DNA of 64,000 nucleotides. Source: Erysipelotrichaceae bacterium (GTDB lineage: Bacteria; Bacillota_I; Bacilli_A; Erysipelotrichales; Erysipelotrichaceae). Below, piece by piece: positions 6,268-14,755 of the stretch. The notes under the pieces were generated by a model. It searched no databases and was not told the origin of the DNA. It worked only from the letters and a program-made list of their open reading frames with translations. A program made the position numbers and the translations under genes. The stretch is from the NCBI GenBank assembly GCA_017431225.1, contig JAFRLM010000015.1, positions 1 through 64,000 of the forward strand. Direction: 5' to 3'. The first letter of the stretch is position 1. Each line of letters begins with the position of its first letter.

Positions 6268-8548
6268 CAATTATCACAGCCTTGAATTCGACGCGGTCCT
6301 TGAAAAGATCGCCTTTTACTGTGGAATGGATTCTTCTCCGGAACGTCTTCAGAACGAAGAGGTTCCTTTTAATCCGCTGCTGATAGAACGCAATCTGGCT
6401 CTGACAAGCGAGGCGATGGCGATCCTCGAAGAGGGGAAGGAAGTCTCCTTTGAAGGCATCAATGATGTCCGCGAGCTGCTGCAAAGAGCTTCCAAGGGCG
6501 AAACGCTGACAGCTTATGAGCTCAACCAGTGTCTGGTCTTTCACCGTCACTGCGACCGTCTTAAAAAGAGCTTTAAAGAGAACCATTCCGAATATCTGAA
6601 CGATTACTTCCAGACGCTTGTCCTGGATAAGAATTACCGTGAGATCGAAAAGATGCTCGATCTGAACGGCAAGATCCGCAAGGACGCTTCCGAAAAACTG
6701 AGCCGCCTTTACAATGCCGGTTATGAGATCAACAAGCGCATCAGCGAGGAAGCCCGGGAATTCATCAAGGAACACCGCAGTTCCCTGCAGGAGGAGAACA
6801 GTTTCACCAGAAATGACCGTGTGACCTTCCTTTTGAAAAACGCCGACAAGAATAAATACAAAGGCTACCGCTACGGGGAAAGTTCCAGCGGCCAGGCAGC
6901 CTATGTCGAACCGGAACAGTTCATTGAGCTGAACAACGCCCGAAACGACAACTCGATCGCGGTCGAGGAAGAGATCCGGCGGCTTTTACGCATGGCTTCG
7001 CGGATCGTTTCCGGATCGGCGGACATGTATCTTACCAATTACGACTCCTTAAGCACCCTGGATCTGATCTTCGCCAAAGCGAAGTTCGGTCACAGCCATA
7101 AAGGCATCCTGCCGGAATTTGACCGGGACGGGGAGCTTTATCTCGAATACATCGCGCATCCTCTGATCGACCCGCGGAAGGTCGTCCGCAATACTTACCA
7201 TTTCGGACACGATATCTCCGGCATCGTGATCAGCGGTTCAAATACCGGCGGCAAGACAGTCTCTTTAAAACTGATCGGTCTGAGTGTCCTGATGACCTAT
7301 GCCGGGATCCCACTGATCGCGGAAAAGGCTGTGATCCCGCTCTATGATCAGGTCTATGCGGATCTCGAAGACGATCAGTCGATCTCGAACGCTCTGTCTT
7401 CCTTCTCCGCCCATCTTTCCAAGATCCGTTACTATCTTGAGAACGCGACCAGCAATTCCCTGGTCCTGATCGATGAGATCGGCACCGGCACGGATCCCAA
7501 GGAAGCGGAGGCGCTGTCTTTAGCGATCCTCGAACGTTTCCTGGAAAGAAAGATCCCGTTCGTTTTGACGACACATTACGAGGAGATCAAGAAATTCGCT
7601 TACCGCAATGAGGATATCCTGCTTTCCGCTGTCGGTTTCGACCGCGAAAAACTGGTTCCGACCTACCGTTATTACGAGAATACACTTGGGGAATCCAACG
7701 CTCTGAAGATCGCCGGCAAGTATCTGCAGGACGAAGATCTTTTAAAGCGGGCGGAATACTACCTTGAAAGCAACCGCTCCGAAGAGGAGAAGGCACTTTC
7801 CGAGATCAAGCAGAATCTGGCGGCTGCCAAGGAAAACGAGGAGCGCACCGCCGCTCTTCTGAAAGAAGCGGAGCAGGCAAAGCAGAAACACGAGGAAGAG
7901 CTGCGCCGTTTTGAAGAGACCCAAGAAGCCCGGAAGAAGGAGGCCAGCCAGGAACTGGATGCCTATCTTGAAGCCAAGAAGGAAGAAGCGCAGCAGCTGA
8001 TCGATGAGATCCGCAAGAGCGAGCTGCGCAGCGAACAGCTGAAAAAGAAGACGGAGCAGTTTGAAAAGATCAATACGCTCGAAGTCAAAGAAAAAGTCGA
8101 ACCGATCCGCGTCGGCGACCGTGTCCGCATCGGAGACGGCGAACGCGTCGGTACGGTCATCTCACTGGAGAAGGGCAGAGCCAAGGTCGATCTGAAGGGC
8201 CTTTCGATCGATGTCAAACAGAAGGAACTGACCCGTCTGCCCCCGCTCGCAAAGAAAAAGTCCTATACAGAACGGGCACTGAAAAAACGCGTTTCCGCGG
8301 AGCTGAATCTGGTCGGGATGCGTGTCGAAGAAGCGCTTCCCATTCTGGAGAAGTATCTGGATGACGCTTTCGGCAGCAAGCGCAGCAGCGTCAAGATCAT
8401 CCACGGCATCGGCACCATGGCTCTGCGCAATACCTGCCGCAATTATCTGAAGAAATGCAGCTTCGTCAATGCATTCCATGACGGAGATTATTATGACGGC
8501 GGAGGCGCCGTAACGATCGTGGAGTTCGTCAATGGATCTCAAGGATAA
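6254..8548 (+). CDS. mutS2: MutS2 family ATPase / ribosome-rescue and anti-recombination factor
   Basis: A 764-residue MutS2. After the core-lever region comes the ABC-type ATPase with Walker A GSNTGGKT near residues 328-335, Walker B LVLIDEIGTGTDP, a long coiled coil, a KOW-like beta segment and a C-terminal Smr domain (NLVGMRVEEAL, then HGIGTMALR). MutS2 suppresses homologous recombination and, in B. subtilis, acts on collided ribosomes. The Smr motif reads HGIGT where many relatives have HGKGT. AGGAG lies 7 bases before the ATG at 6254, inside the end of cvpA; the end overlaps uvrC by 17 bases, so the three genes are coupled. Confidence 0.95.
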   Translation: MPLNNNYHSLEFDAVLEKIAFYCGMDSSPERLQNEEVPFNPLLIERNLALTSEAMAILEEGKEVSFEGINDVRELLQRASKGETLTAYELNQCLVFHRHCDRLKKSFKENHSEYLNDYFQTLVLDKNYREIEKMLDLNGKIRKDASEKLSRLYNAGYEINKRISEEAREFIKEHRSSLQEENSFTRNDRVTFLLKNADKNKYKGYRYGESSSGQAAYVEPEQFIELNNARNDNSIAVEEEIRRLLRMASRIVSGSADMYLTNYDSLSTLDLIFAKAKFGHSHKGILPEFDRDGELYLEYIAHPLIDPRKVVRNTYHFGHDISGIVISGSNTGGKTVSLKLIGLSVLMTYAGIPLIAEKAVIPLYDQVYADLEDDQSISNALSSFSAHLSKIRYYLENATSNSLVLIDEIGTGTDPKEAEALSLAILERFLERKIPFVLTTHYEEIKKFAYRNEDILLSAVGFDREKLVPTYRYYENTLGESNALKIAGKYLQDEDLLKRAEYYLESNRSEEEKALSEIKQNLAAAKENEERTAALLKEAEQAKQKHEEELRRFEETQEARKKEASQELDAYLEAKKEEAQQLIDEIRKSELRSEQLKKKTEQFEKINTLEVKEKVEPIRVGDRVRIGDGERVGTVISLEKGRAKVDLKGLSIDVKQKELTRLPPLAKKKSYTERALKKRVSAELNLVGMRVEEALPILEKYLDDAFGSKRSSVKIIHGIGTMALRNTCRNYLKKCSFVNAFHDGDYYDGGGAVTIVEFVNGSQG

Positions 8549-10307
8549 ACTGCTGACTCTGCCTTCCAAACCGGGCTGTTACCAGATGCTGAATGCCGAC
8601 GGCAAGATCATTTATGTCGGCAAGGCGATCAATCTGAAGAATCGGGTGAACTCGTATTTTCGTGGTGCCCATGACTACAAGACAACGAAGCTCGTCTCTC
8701 ATATCGCGGATTTCAACTACATCGTCACCAAGAGCGAAAAGGAAGCCCTGATCCTGGAATACAACCTGATCAAGGAACACGATCCGGAATACAACATCAT
8801 TTTCCGGGACGACCAGTCCTATCCCTATATTCTGCTTTCCGATGAGCAGGAGCCTTACTGCGCGGTCGTACGTCTGCGCAAGAAGGGCGCCAAATACAAA
8901 GGTAAGCTCTTCGGTCCTTATCCGGATGTCGGCGCAGCCCGTCATACCGTTGATCTGATCAATTCCCTGTTCGAGACCCGCAAGTGCTTTCCGCTGAAAA
9001 AGGAACTGTGTCTTTACTACCATATCCAGAAATGTCCCGGATACTGCGTGAAGGAAGTGCCGGCCGAGGAAAAGGAGAGGATCCGCAACGAGATCGACGC
9101 CTTTTTATCGGGCGATATCGGTGATACCATCAAGGATCTGAAGACGAAGATGCTGGAAGCCTCAGAAGCGATGGATTTCGAGAAAGCCGCGTCTTACCGC
9201 GATCTTCTCAATGATGTGCAGTATGTCGCCTCCAAGCAGGATGTGCAGATCCGCAACCGCGAGGATTTCGATGTCTTCAACTACGCTGCCCAGGACGGCT
9301 ATATCGCGATCACCGGGCTTTTCATCCGCAAGGGCAAGCTATTAAGCGACCATAAGTTTCTGGATTACCTGATCGGCGACCCGGAGAACTATGTCTCTTC
9401 GTATCTCTATCAGTTCTATTCTCTGCAGAAAGAACCGAAGACCTTATATATTCCGGAAAGTCTGAGCGTTTATCTTGATGAGGCGTTCCCGTTCCCGGTC
9501 AAGACCGTTACCCGCGGCAATAAGCGCGCCTTGCTGAAGCAGGCGGAGGAGAACTCCTTAGTCAACCTGAAACAGCATCAGAGCATCCTCTCCCGCAAGG
9601 AGCACTATTATGACGATGCCCAGAAAGAGCTGGACCGGATCTTCGGAAAAGAGATCCACCGCATTGAGCTTTTCGATAACTCGCATACTGCCGGTAAGGA
9701 GACCGTTGCCGCGATGGTCGTCTATAAGGATCTCAAGCCTTCCAAGAAGGATTACCGTCTCTATAAGCTTGAGGAAGGGGCAGACGATCTTAAGTCGATG
9801 CATGAGGTCTTATACCGCCGTTATTTCCGGCTGATCAGCGAAGGCGGGGAAGCGCCCGATCTTCTGATCGTCGACGGCGGACGCATCCAGATCGATGTCG
9901 CCAAGGAGGTCTGCGGATCGCTGGGACTGACGTTCCCGATCGCCGGTCTCGGCAAAAATGACAAGCATGATACGAATTATCTCATGTCTTCGGACTATGC
10001 TATGATAGATATTGACAAGAGTTCCAACCTGTTCTTCATCCTGGCCAACATGCAGGATGAAGTCCACCGCTTCGCGATCACCTATCACCGCAAGCGGCGC
10101 GCGAAAGCGGTCTATGCATCACCGCTCGACGGGATCCCGGGACTCGGAAAGAAACGCAGGACCTCGCTCCTCCGTCTGTACGGATCGATCAAGGCGCTGC
10201 GGAACCTGCCGATCGAAAAACTGGCGGAATCGCTGCCGCAGAAAGTCGCGGAAGCGGTATATCAGAAACTGCACGAGGAGGGGGAAGATGCTGGAAACGT
10301 TCAATGA
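8532..10307 (+). CDS. uvrC: UvrABC excinuclease subunit C
   Basis: A 591-residue UvrC, the dual-incision nuclease of nucleotide excision repair. Domains in order: GIY-YIG nuclease from residue 12 (GKIIYVGKAINLKNRVNSYF), a Cys-rich segment (CFPLKKELCLYYHIQKCPGYC), the UvrB-binding UVR helix (MDFEKAASYRDLL), the RNase H-like nuclease (ELFDNSHTAGKETVAAMV and LLIVDGGRIQID) and C-terminal helix-hairpin-helix repeats (DGIPGLGKKRRTSLLR). The start lies in the last codons of mutS2. Length and motifs are normal for the family. Confidence 0.97.
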   Translation: MDLKDKLLTLPSKPGCYQMLNADGKIIYVGKAINLKNRVNSYFRGAHDYKTTKLVSHIADFNYIVTKSEKEALILEYNLIKEHDPEYNIIFRDDQSYPYILLSDEQEPYCAVVRLRKKGAKYKGKLFGPYPDVGAARHTVDLINSLFETRKCFPLKKELCLYYHIQKCPGYCVKEVPAEEKERIRNEIDAFLSGDIGDTIKDLKTKMLEASEAMDFEKAASYRDLLNDVQYVASKQDVQIRNREDFDVFNYAAQDGYIAITGLFIRKGKLLSDHKFLDYLIGDPENYVSSYLYQFYSLQKEPKTLYIPESLSVYLDEAFPFPVKTVTRGNKRALLKQAEENSLVNLKQHQSILSRKEHYYDDAQKELDRIFGKEIHRIELFDNSHTAGKETVAAMVVYKDLKPSKKDYRLYKLEEGADDLKSMHEVLYRRYFRLISEGGEAPDLLIVDGGRIQIDVAKEVCGSLGLTFPIAGLGKNDKHDTNYLMSSDYAMIDIDKSSNLFFILANMQDEVHRFAITYHRKRRAKAVYASPLDGIPGLGKKRRTSLLRLYGSIKALRNLPIEKLAESLPQKVAEAVYQKLHEEGEDAGNVQ

Positions 10308-10452
10308 CTGGCTCAGCTTTATCGTTCTGATGCTGATCGTCGTCTTTTGCCTGCGCATCATGGTCGGTTCCTTCTTTAACTTCCGGACATCCTCCAGTCT
10401 GAGACACACGCTGAACAGTCTCTCACGCTACAACGAGAACGAAGACGAATAA
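10288..10452 (+). CDS. Small single-pass membrane protein (54 aa)
   Basis: A 54-residue frame with one strong hydrophobic helix at about residues 8-30 (LSFIVLMLIVVFCLRIMVGSF) and a polar tail ending NENEDE. Its ATG lies 20 bases inside the end of uvrC, preceded by GAGGAGGGGGAAG, a very good ribosome binding site, and a strong terminator follows directly. Position and signals support a real gene as the last member of the cvpA-mutS2-uvrC operon. No family recognised; the role is unknown. Confidence 0.6.
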   Translation: MLETFNDWLSFIVLMLIVVFCLRIMVGSFFNFRTSSSLRHTLNSLSRYNENEDE

Positions 10453-10455
10453 AGG

Positions 10456-10485
10456 AACCCTGCGGCACCATCCGCTGGGTTTTTG
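10456..10485 (+). terminator. Terminator of the cvpA-mutS2-uvrC operon
   Basis: AACCCTGCGG, loop CACCAT, CCGCTGGGTT form a stem with one internal mismatch, followed by TTTTG. Confidence 0.8.
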
Positions 10486-10510
10486 TCAGGACCAGAGAAA
10501 GGGGAAACAC

Positions 10511-11605
10511 ATGAAATACAGGATCAACCGCAGGACCGGCGACCGCATCAGCGAGATCGGCATCGGCTCCTCCTATATGTATGAAGCCGGCAGGGAAGAA
10601 GCGGTAAAAGCGCTGCGCCGCGCATTTGAAGGCGGGATCAACTATTTTGATCTGGCAGCCGGACACGGTGATTCCTTCCCGATCTATGGAGAAGCATTGG
10701 AACCTTTCCGGGACAAGATCTTTTATCAGATCCATTTCGGTGCCGATTACACAAAAGGCGACTACGGCTGGACGCTTGATCTTGAAACTGTCAAAGCTTC
10801 TGTCGCAAAGATGCTGAAGGAATTGCGCACGGACTATATCGACTACGGTTTCATCCATTGCCAGGACGAATTCTCCGACTGGGAAAGCTATAAGAAAAAC
10901 GGGATCTACGACTATATCCTGCAGCTGAAAAAAGAAGGCGTCGTCCGCCATATCGGTCTCTCTTCACATACCCCGAAAGTGATCGAGAAGGTCCTGGACG
11001 AAGCTGAGGTCGACATGCTGATGTTCTCAGTGAACCCGGGCTATGACTACGGAAAAGGGGAATATGCCTACGGTGAAGTTGAGGAAAGGGAGAAGATCTT
11101 CCGCCGCTGTGAAAAGGAGGGCATCGGGATTTCGGTCATGAAGCCGTTCTCCGGCGGCCAACTGCTCGACGCTAAGACCTCGCCGTTCGGCAAGGCACTG
11201 ACAGTTCATCAGTGTCTGAAATACATCCTCGATAAACCGGGTGTGCTCGTCGCGCTTCCGGGTGCGCAGAGCGTTGCCCAGGTCGAAGAGCTGCTTTCCT
11301 ATTACGAAAAGAGCGAAGAGGAACTGGACTATTCCGCGATTTCCTCCTTTGAGCCGATCCGCACGAGCGGCCGTTGCGTTTACTGCAATCACTGCAAACC
11401 CTGTCCGATGGGGATCGATATCGGTCTGGTCAACAAGTATTACGATCTTTCCGTTGCCGGGGATGAGATGGCGGCTGAGCATTACCGCACTCTCGAAAAG
11501 AACGCATCCGACTGTATCGGCTGCGGACACTGCGATTCCCGCTGCCCGTTCTCGGTGCATCAGTCGGAGAAAATGCAGCAGATCCGCGAGTATTTCGGAG
11601 ACTGA
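10511..11605 (+). CDS. Aldo/keto-reductase-fold protein with C-terminal 2x[4Fe-4S] domain
   Basis: A 364-residue protein. Residues 1-270 form an aldo/keto reductase barrel and the C-terminus carries two ferredoxin-like clusters: C289-x2-C292-x2-C295-x2-C298 and C335-x2-C338-x2-C341-x3-C345. Such fusions are common in anaerobic Firmicutes as putative Fe-S oxidoreductases of unknown substrate. The usual DTAxxYG segment reads DLAAGHG (from D47), so His stands where the catalytic Tyr is expected and classic carbonyl reduction is doubtful. GAAAGGGG lies upstream of the ATG. The next gene starts 2 bases after the stop. Confidence 0.85.
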   Translation: MKYRINRRTGDRISEIGIGSSYMYEAGREEAVKALRRAFEGGINYFDLAAGHGDSFPIYGEALEPFRDKIFYQIHFGADYTKGDYGWTLDLETVKASVAKMLKELRTDYIDYGFIHCQDEFSDWESYKKNGIYDYILQLKKEGVVRHIGLSSHTPKVIEKVLDEAEVDMLMFSVNPGYDYGKGEYAYGEVEEREKIFRRCEKEGIGISVMKPFSGGQLLDAKTSPFGKALTVHQCLKYILDKPGVLVALPGAQSVAQVEELLSYYEKSEEELDYSAISSFEPIRTSGRCVYCNHCKPCPMGIDIGLVNKYYDLSVAGDEMAAEHYRTLEKNASDCIGCGHCDSRCPFSVHQSEKMQQIREYFGD

Positions 11606-11607
11606 AA

Positions 11608-12108
11608 ATGAGAAAGATACTGATCTTCAGCATCTGCATTCTGTTGCTGGGGTTTTGCGGCTGTCAGAACGCAGCACCGCAGCAGGAAATACAGGCGACA
11701 GAACCGCCGGAGACGGCGGAGACCGTAAAAGAAACCGAGGAGGAAAAAGATATGCAGCTGTATCTGCGCATCAAAGACACGGAAGTACAGGTATCCTGGG
11801 AAGACAACGAGACCGTGGACGCCTTAAAGAAACTTGCTGGAGAAGGGGAGCTGACTGTTGAACTGTCTATGTACGGCGGCTTCGAGCAGGTCGGGCCGCT
11901 CGGCACCTCACTGCCCCATAAGGACGCGCAGACGACGACCGCCAGCGGCGATATCGTCCTCTATTCCGGAAACCAGATCGTTGTCTTCTACGGACCGAAC
12001 GCCTGGGCTTATACGCGGATCGGCCATATCACAGACAAGACACCGTCCGAGATGACAGAACTGCTGAGCAAGGGTGACGTTTCGGTCACTTTCTATTGCG
12101 CCGAGTAA
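11608..12108 (+). CDS. Lipoprotein with cyclophilin-like domain
   Basis: A 166-residue protein with a lipoprotein signal peptide ending FCGC (lipidated C19), a Thr/Glu-rich linker to about residue 48, and a beta-rich domain. That domain has the hallmarks of the cyclophilin-like fold family found in Firmicutes (SMYGGFEQVGPLGTSLP, then GDIVLYSGNQIVVFYGPNAWAYTRIG). These lack proven prolyl isomerase activity. It should sit on the outer face of the membrane. The 2-base gap to the Fe-S protein gene suggests co-transcription, so the two may act together in redox chemistry at the envelope (inference). Confidence 0.75.
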   Translation: MRKILIFSICILLLGFCGCQNAAPQQEIQATEPPETAETVKETEEEKDMQLYLRIKDTEVQVSWEDNETVDALKKLAGEGELTVELSMYGGFEQVGPLGTSLPHKDAQTTTASGDIVLYSGNQIVVFYGPNAWAYTRIGHITDKTPSEMTELLSKGDVSVTFYCAE

Positions 12109-12167
12109 ACAGTAAAGGAACTCTTCCCGCGCCGCGAACGTCTGCGTCCGCTGCCGGAAAAAGAGTG

Positions 12168-12173
12168 TATAAT
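12168..12173 (+). promoter_or_regulatory. -10 element of the YitT-family gene, leaderless type
   Basis: Perfect TATAAT with only 8 bases (ATCCTGGT) before the ATG at 12182 and no Shine-Dalgarno sequence. No good -35 is visible at 16-18 bases. Confidence 0.5.
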
Positions 12174-12181
12174 ATCCTGGT

Positions 12182-13054
12182 ATGACAGAAACACAATCAC
12201 AAGCAAAAAAAGATCTGACCAATCTGCTGTGGGTCATCCTGTCGGCTGTGCTGCACGCGACCAGCCTGGTGACTTTTTCCATGGCTGCGCATCTGTATCC
12301 GGGCGGATATACCGGTATCTGCCGCATCCTGGTCGATTTCCTGAAGGACTATTTCAACCTGGTGATCCCGTTCGCGGCACCTTATGTCCTGCTGAACGCG
12401 GCGACTCTGATCTTCGTCTTCCAGAAGATCGGCAAACGCTTCAGCATCCTTTCGCTGATCCATATCATCCTTGTCTCCGTCTTCACGCTGATCTTCAAAC
12501 CGCTGCCGCTCGATGTGCACGATCCGCTTCTGATGGCGGTCTTCGGCGGTATCATGAACGGTTTCGCGATCTCGCTGGCGCTGACGCACAATGCCAGCAG
12601 CGGCGGCACGGACTTCATCGCGATCTATGTCAGCAGTCTCTACAAGAAACCGATCTGGAACTATGTCATGATCGGCAATGCCGTCATGCTGGCGGTCGCC
12701 GGCATGCTGTACGGCTGGGAGACAGCCCTGTATTCGATCATCCTGCAGTTCTGCTCGACCCAGATCATCAACCGCATGCACAAACGCTACAGTATGGAAA
12801 CACTGATGATCGTCACTTCCTATCCGCAGGAGGTGGAAGAAGCGATGCTGCACTGCGTCCGTCACGGCATCACTGAGATCCACGCCCGCGGCGCCTACAA
12901 GCACGGGGAGAACACGGTCTTATATTCCGTTATCAATTCCTATCAGTCCGGTGACGTCATCCGGGCCATAATAAAAGCCGACAGCCACGCGTTCATCAAT
13001 ATCCTTGAGACACGCCGGGTCATCGGCAATTACTATCAGAAACCTTTGGATTAA
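12182..13054 (+). CDS. YitT family membrane protein (DUF161 + DUF2179)
   Basis: A 290-residue protein with about five hydrophobic segments (around 15-38, 60-81, 86-106, 112-135 and 158-185, including the GGTDFIAIYVSS family motif) and a C-terminal cytoplasmic DUF2179 domain (about 205-285) with the GVTEI/HARGAY-like core found in YitT proteins. Function is unknown; DUF2179 resembles ligand-sensing regulatory domains. The gene converges on trpS and their stop codons overlap as TTAA. The start is 8 bases from a -10 box. Confidence 0.85.
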   Translation: MTETQSQAKKDLTNLLWVILSAVLHATSLVTFSMAAHLYPGGYTGICRILVDFLKDYFNLVIPFAAPYVLLNAATLIFVFQKIGKRFSILSLIHIILVSVFTLIFKPLPLDVHDPLLMAVFGGIMNGFAISLALTHNASSGGTDFIAIYVSSLYKKPIWNYVMIGNAVMLAVAGMLYGWETALYSIILQFCSTQIINRMHKRYSMETLMIVTSYPQEVEEAMLHCVRHGITEIHARGAYKHGENTVLYSVINSYQSGDVIRAIIKADSHAFINILETRRVIGNYYQKPLD

Positions 13055-14037
13055 CGGATCTCGAGTCCGATCTTCTTGGTTACTTCATCAAGCTTTTTCG
13101 CAGCGATCAGGGTGGCTTTCTCAGCGCCCTGTTTTAATACTTCGTCGATCACGTTGTTGGCGAGGATGTCGCGGTATCTTGCCTGGATGCCTTCCAGGGT
13201 GGTCGCGACCGCGTCGCCGACGTAGCGTTTGAGTTCGCCGTAACCTTTTCCGGCAAATTCCTCCGCGATCTTTTCCGGTGTTGAGCCGTTGAGGGAAGCG
13301 GCGATCTCCATCAGGTTATAGAGACCGGGCTGGTTGACTTTATCAGCCTTGATCTCACCGAAGCTGTCGGTGACCGCGCCCATGATCTTTTTCTTTGCCT
13401 TCGCCGGATCGTCGAGCAGGTAGATGCAGCCCTTGTCGGAATGCTCGGACTTGGACATCTTTCTGGTCGGATCGGTCAGGGACATGATCCTGGCGCCGAC
13501 TTTCGCGGACAGCGGTTCCGGGACCTTGAAGGTCGGGGAGTACTTATTGTTGAAACGGATGGCGATGTCTCTGGTCAGCTCGACGTGCTGTTTCTGGTCA
13601 TCACCGACCGGTACATAATCCGGATCGTAAAGCAGGATATCCGCCGCCATCAGGCAGGGGTAGGTGAAAAGACCGGCTGTCAGGTTCTGCTCGTTCTTGG
13701 CGGTCTTGTCCTTGAACTGGGTCATGCGGTTGAGCTCGCCGAGATAGGTGTAGCAGGCAAGGATGTAGCCGAGTTCGGCATGCTGCTTGACGTCGGTCTG
13801 TAAAAAGATCGTGGCTTTTTCCGGATCAAGACCGCAGGCCAGGTACAAGGCGACCGCGTCACGCAGGTTGGTCGAGAGCTCTTTCGGATCCTGGTAGACC
13901 GTGATGCAGTGCAGGTTGGCGATAAAGGCGATCATTTCATAATCGTCCTGGTATTCCACGAAATGGTGCAGAGCGCCGATATAGTTTCCCAGTGTCAGCT
14001 GCCCGGTCGGTTTGATACCCGATAACATTCTTTTCAT
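13051..14037 (-). CDS. trpS: Tryptophanyl-tRNA synthetase
   Basis: A 328-residue class I synthetase that charges tRNA-Trp. The HIGH-type motif is TGQLTLGNYIGAL near the N-terminus, the KMSKS loop is present as RKMSKSEHSD, and GDDQKQHVELTRD is the conserved active-site segment. AAGGAG lies 8 bases before the ATG. Expression should be controlled by the tryptophan T-box immediately upstream. The last bases overlap the stop of the convergent YitT gene. Confidence 0.97.
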   Translation of the reverse strand: MKRMLSGIKPTGQLTLGNYIGALHHFVEYQDDYEMIAFIANLHCITVYQDPKELSTNLRDAVALYLACGLDPEKATIFLQTDVKQHAELGYILACYTYLGELNRMTQFKDKTAKNEQNLTAGLFTYPCLMAADILLYDPDYVPVGDDQKQHVELTRDIAIRFNNKYSPTFKVPEPLSAKVGARIMSLTDPTRKMSKSEHSDKGCIYLLDDPAKAKKKIMGAVTDSFGEIKADKVNQPGLYNLMEIAASLNGSTPEKIAEEFAGKGYGELKRYVGDAVATTLEGIQARYRDILANNVIDEVLKQGAEKATLIAAKKLDEVTKKIGLEIR

Positions 14038-14056
14038 AACTGTGTCTCCTTAAAAT

Positions 14057-14248
14057 AAAAAAACGCCCCTTTGGGACGACTGTCTGCCGTGGTGCCACCC
14101 AACTTCGTTCAGAAAGAACCTTGATTCGGTAACGGCGAAATCCGGAACCGACTCGTGCCGGTTCAACGAGGAAGTCCCACTTCAGTCCGGTATGAGTAAT
14201 CTCAGCATTTTTACTCTCTCTGTCGGCTGCGGACCTACTTCAGCTTCA
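14057..14248 (-). promoter_or_regulatory. T-box riboswitch (tRNA-Trp) controlling trpS
   Basis: Minus strand: conserved T-box TGGGTGGCACCACGG (14087-14101) followed by the terminator stem CGTCCC-AAA-GGGGCG (14064-14078) and a run of seven T. A TGG triplet at 14177-14179, in the stem I region, is the likely tryptophan specifier. Uncharged tRNA-Trp should pair with the specifier and T-box and stop termination. Confidence 0.92.
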
Positions 14249-14254
14249 TCAAAA

Positions 14255-14283
14255 ACTATACTTCATGCTTCATTGAAAATCAA
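14255..14283 (-). promoter_or_regulatory. trpS T-box promoter
   Basis: Minus strand -35 TTGATT (14278-14283), 17-base spacer, -10 TATAGT (14255-14260). The -35 overlaps that of the divergent spx promoter by one base. Confidence 0.6.
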
Positions 14284-14301
14284 GTATACATGCCGTATAA
14301 T
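14273..14301 (+). promoter_or_regulatory. spx-mnmA-recD2 promoter
   Basis: -35 TTGAAA (14273-14278), 17-base spacer, -10 TATAAT (14296-14301); the expected start leaves a short leader carrying GGAGG. Confidence 0.75.
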
Positions 14302-14329
14302 TAGACCGTTAAAAACTGGAGGAAATGCT

Positions 14330-14755
14330 TTGATCGTCATCTATACTTCACCCGGCTGCGCCTCCTGCCGAAAGGTAAAAGCGTGGCTGAAAGAGAATGG
14401 ATTACCGTTTGTGGAAAAGAACATTTTTTCCGTTGCCCTGAACCGCACGGAGATCATGTATCTTTTGAAACGCTCCGAAAACGGTGCCGACGATATCATC
14501 TCAAAGCGTTCCAAGATCGTTCAGGAGCAGCAGGTCGACCTCGAGTCGATGTCTGTCAGCGAGCTGGTCGATTTCATCATCGCGAACCCGTCGGTGCTGC
14601 GCCGTCCGCTGATCCTCAGCGACCGCCAGTTCCAGATCGGTTATGATTCGGAAGAGATCGAATCCTTCCTGCCGGACAAGCTGCGGAAGATCGCCAAGTG
14701 TGATCCGTCCTGCCCGGAATTCGCTCACTGCTCCGGTTTGGGAGAAGAAGCGTGA
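14330..14755 (+). CDS. spx: Spx/ArsC-family redox regulator
   Basis: A 141-residue Spx-like protein starting at a TTG with GGAGG 7 bases upstream. The thioredoxin-like N-terminus carries the redox switch C10-A-S-C13, and residues 88-95 (SVLRRPLI) match the Spx surface that binds the RNA polymerase alpha C-terminal domain. Spx reprogrammes transcription during disulphide stress in Firmicutes. Unlike standard Spx it ends in a Cys-rich tail (C124, C128, C134). It begins an operon with mnmA and recD2; its stop overlaps the mnmA GTG start. A plain arsenate reductase is less likely given the CxxC switch. Confidence 0.85.
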   Translation: MIVIYTSPGCASCRKVKAWLKENGLPFVEKNIFSVALNRTEIMYLLKRSENGADDIISKRSKIVQEQQVDLESMSVSELVDFIIANPSVLRRPLILSDRQFQIGYDSEEIESFLPDKLRKIAKCDPSCPEFAHCSGLGEEA

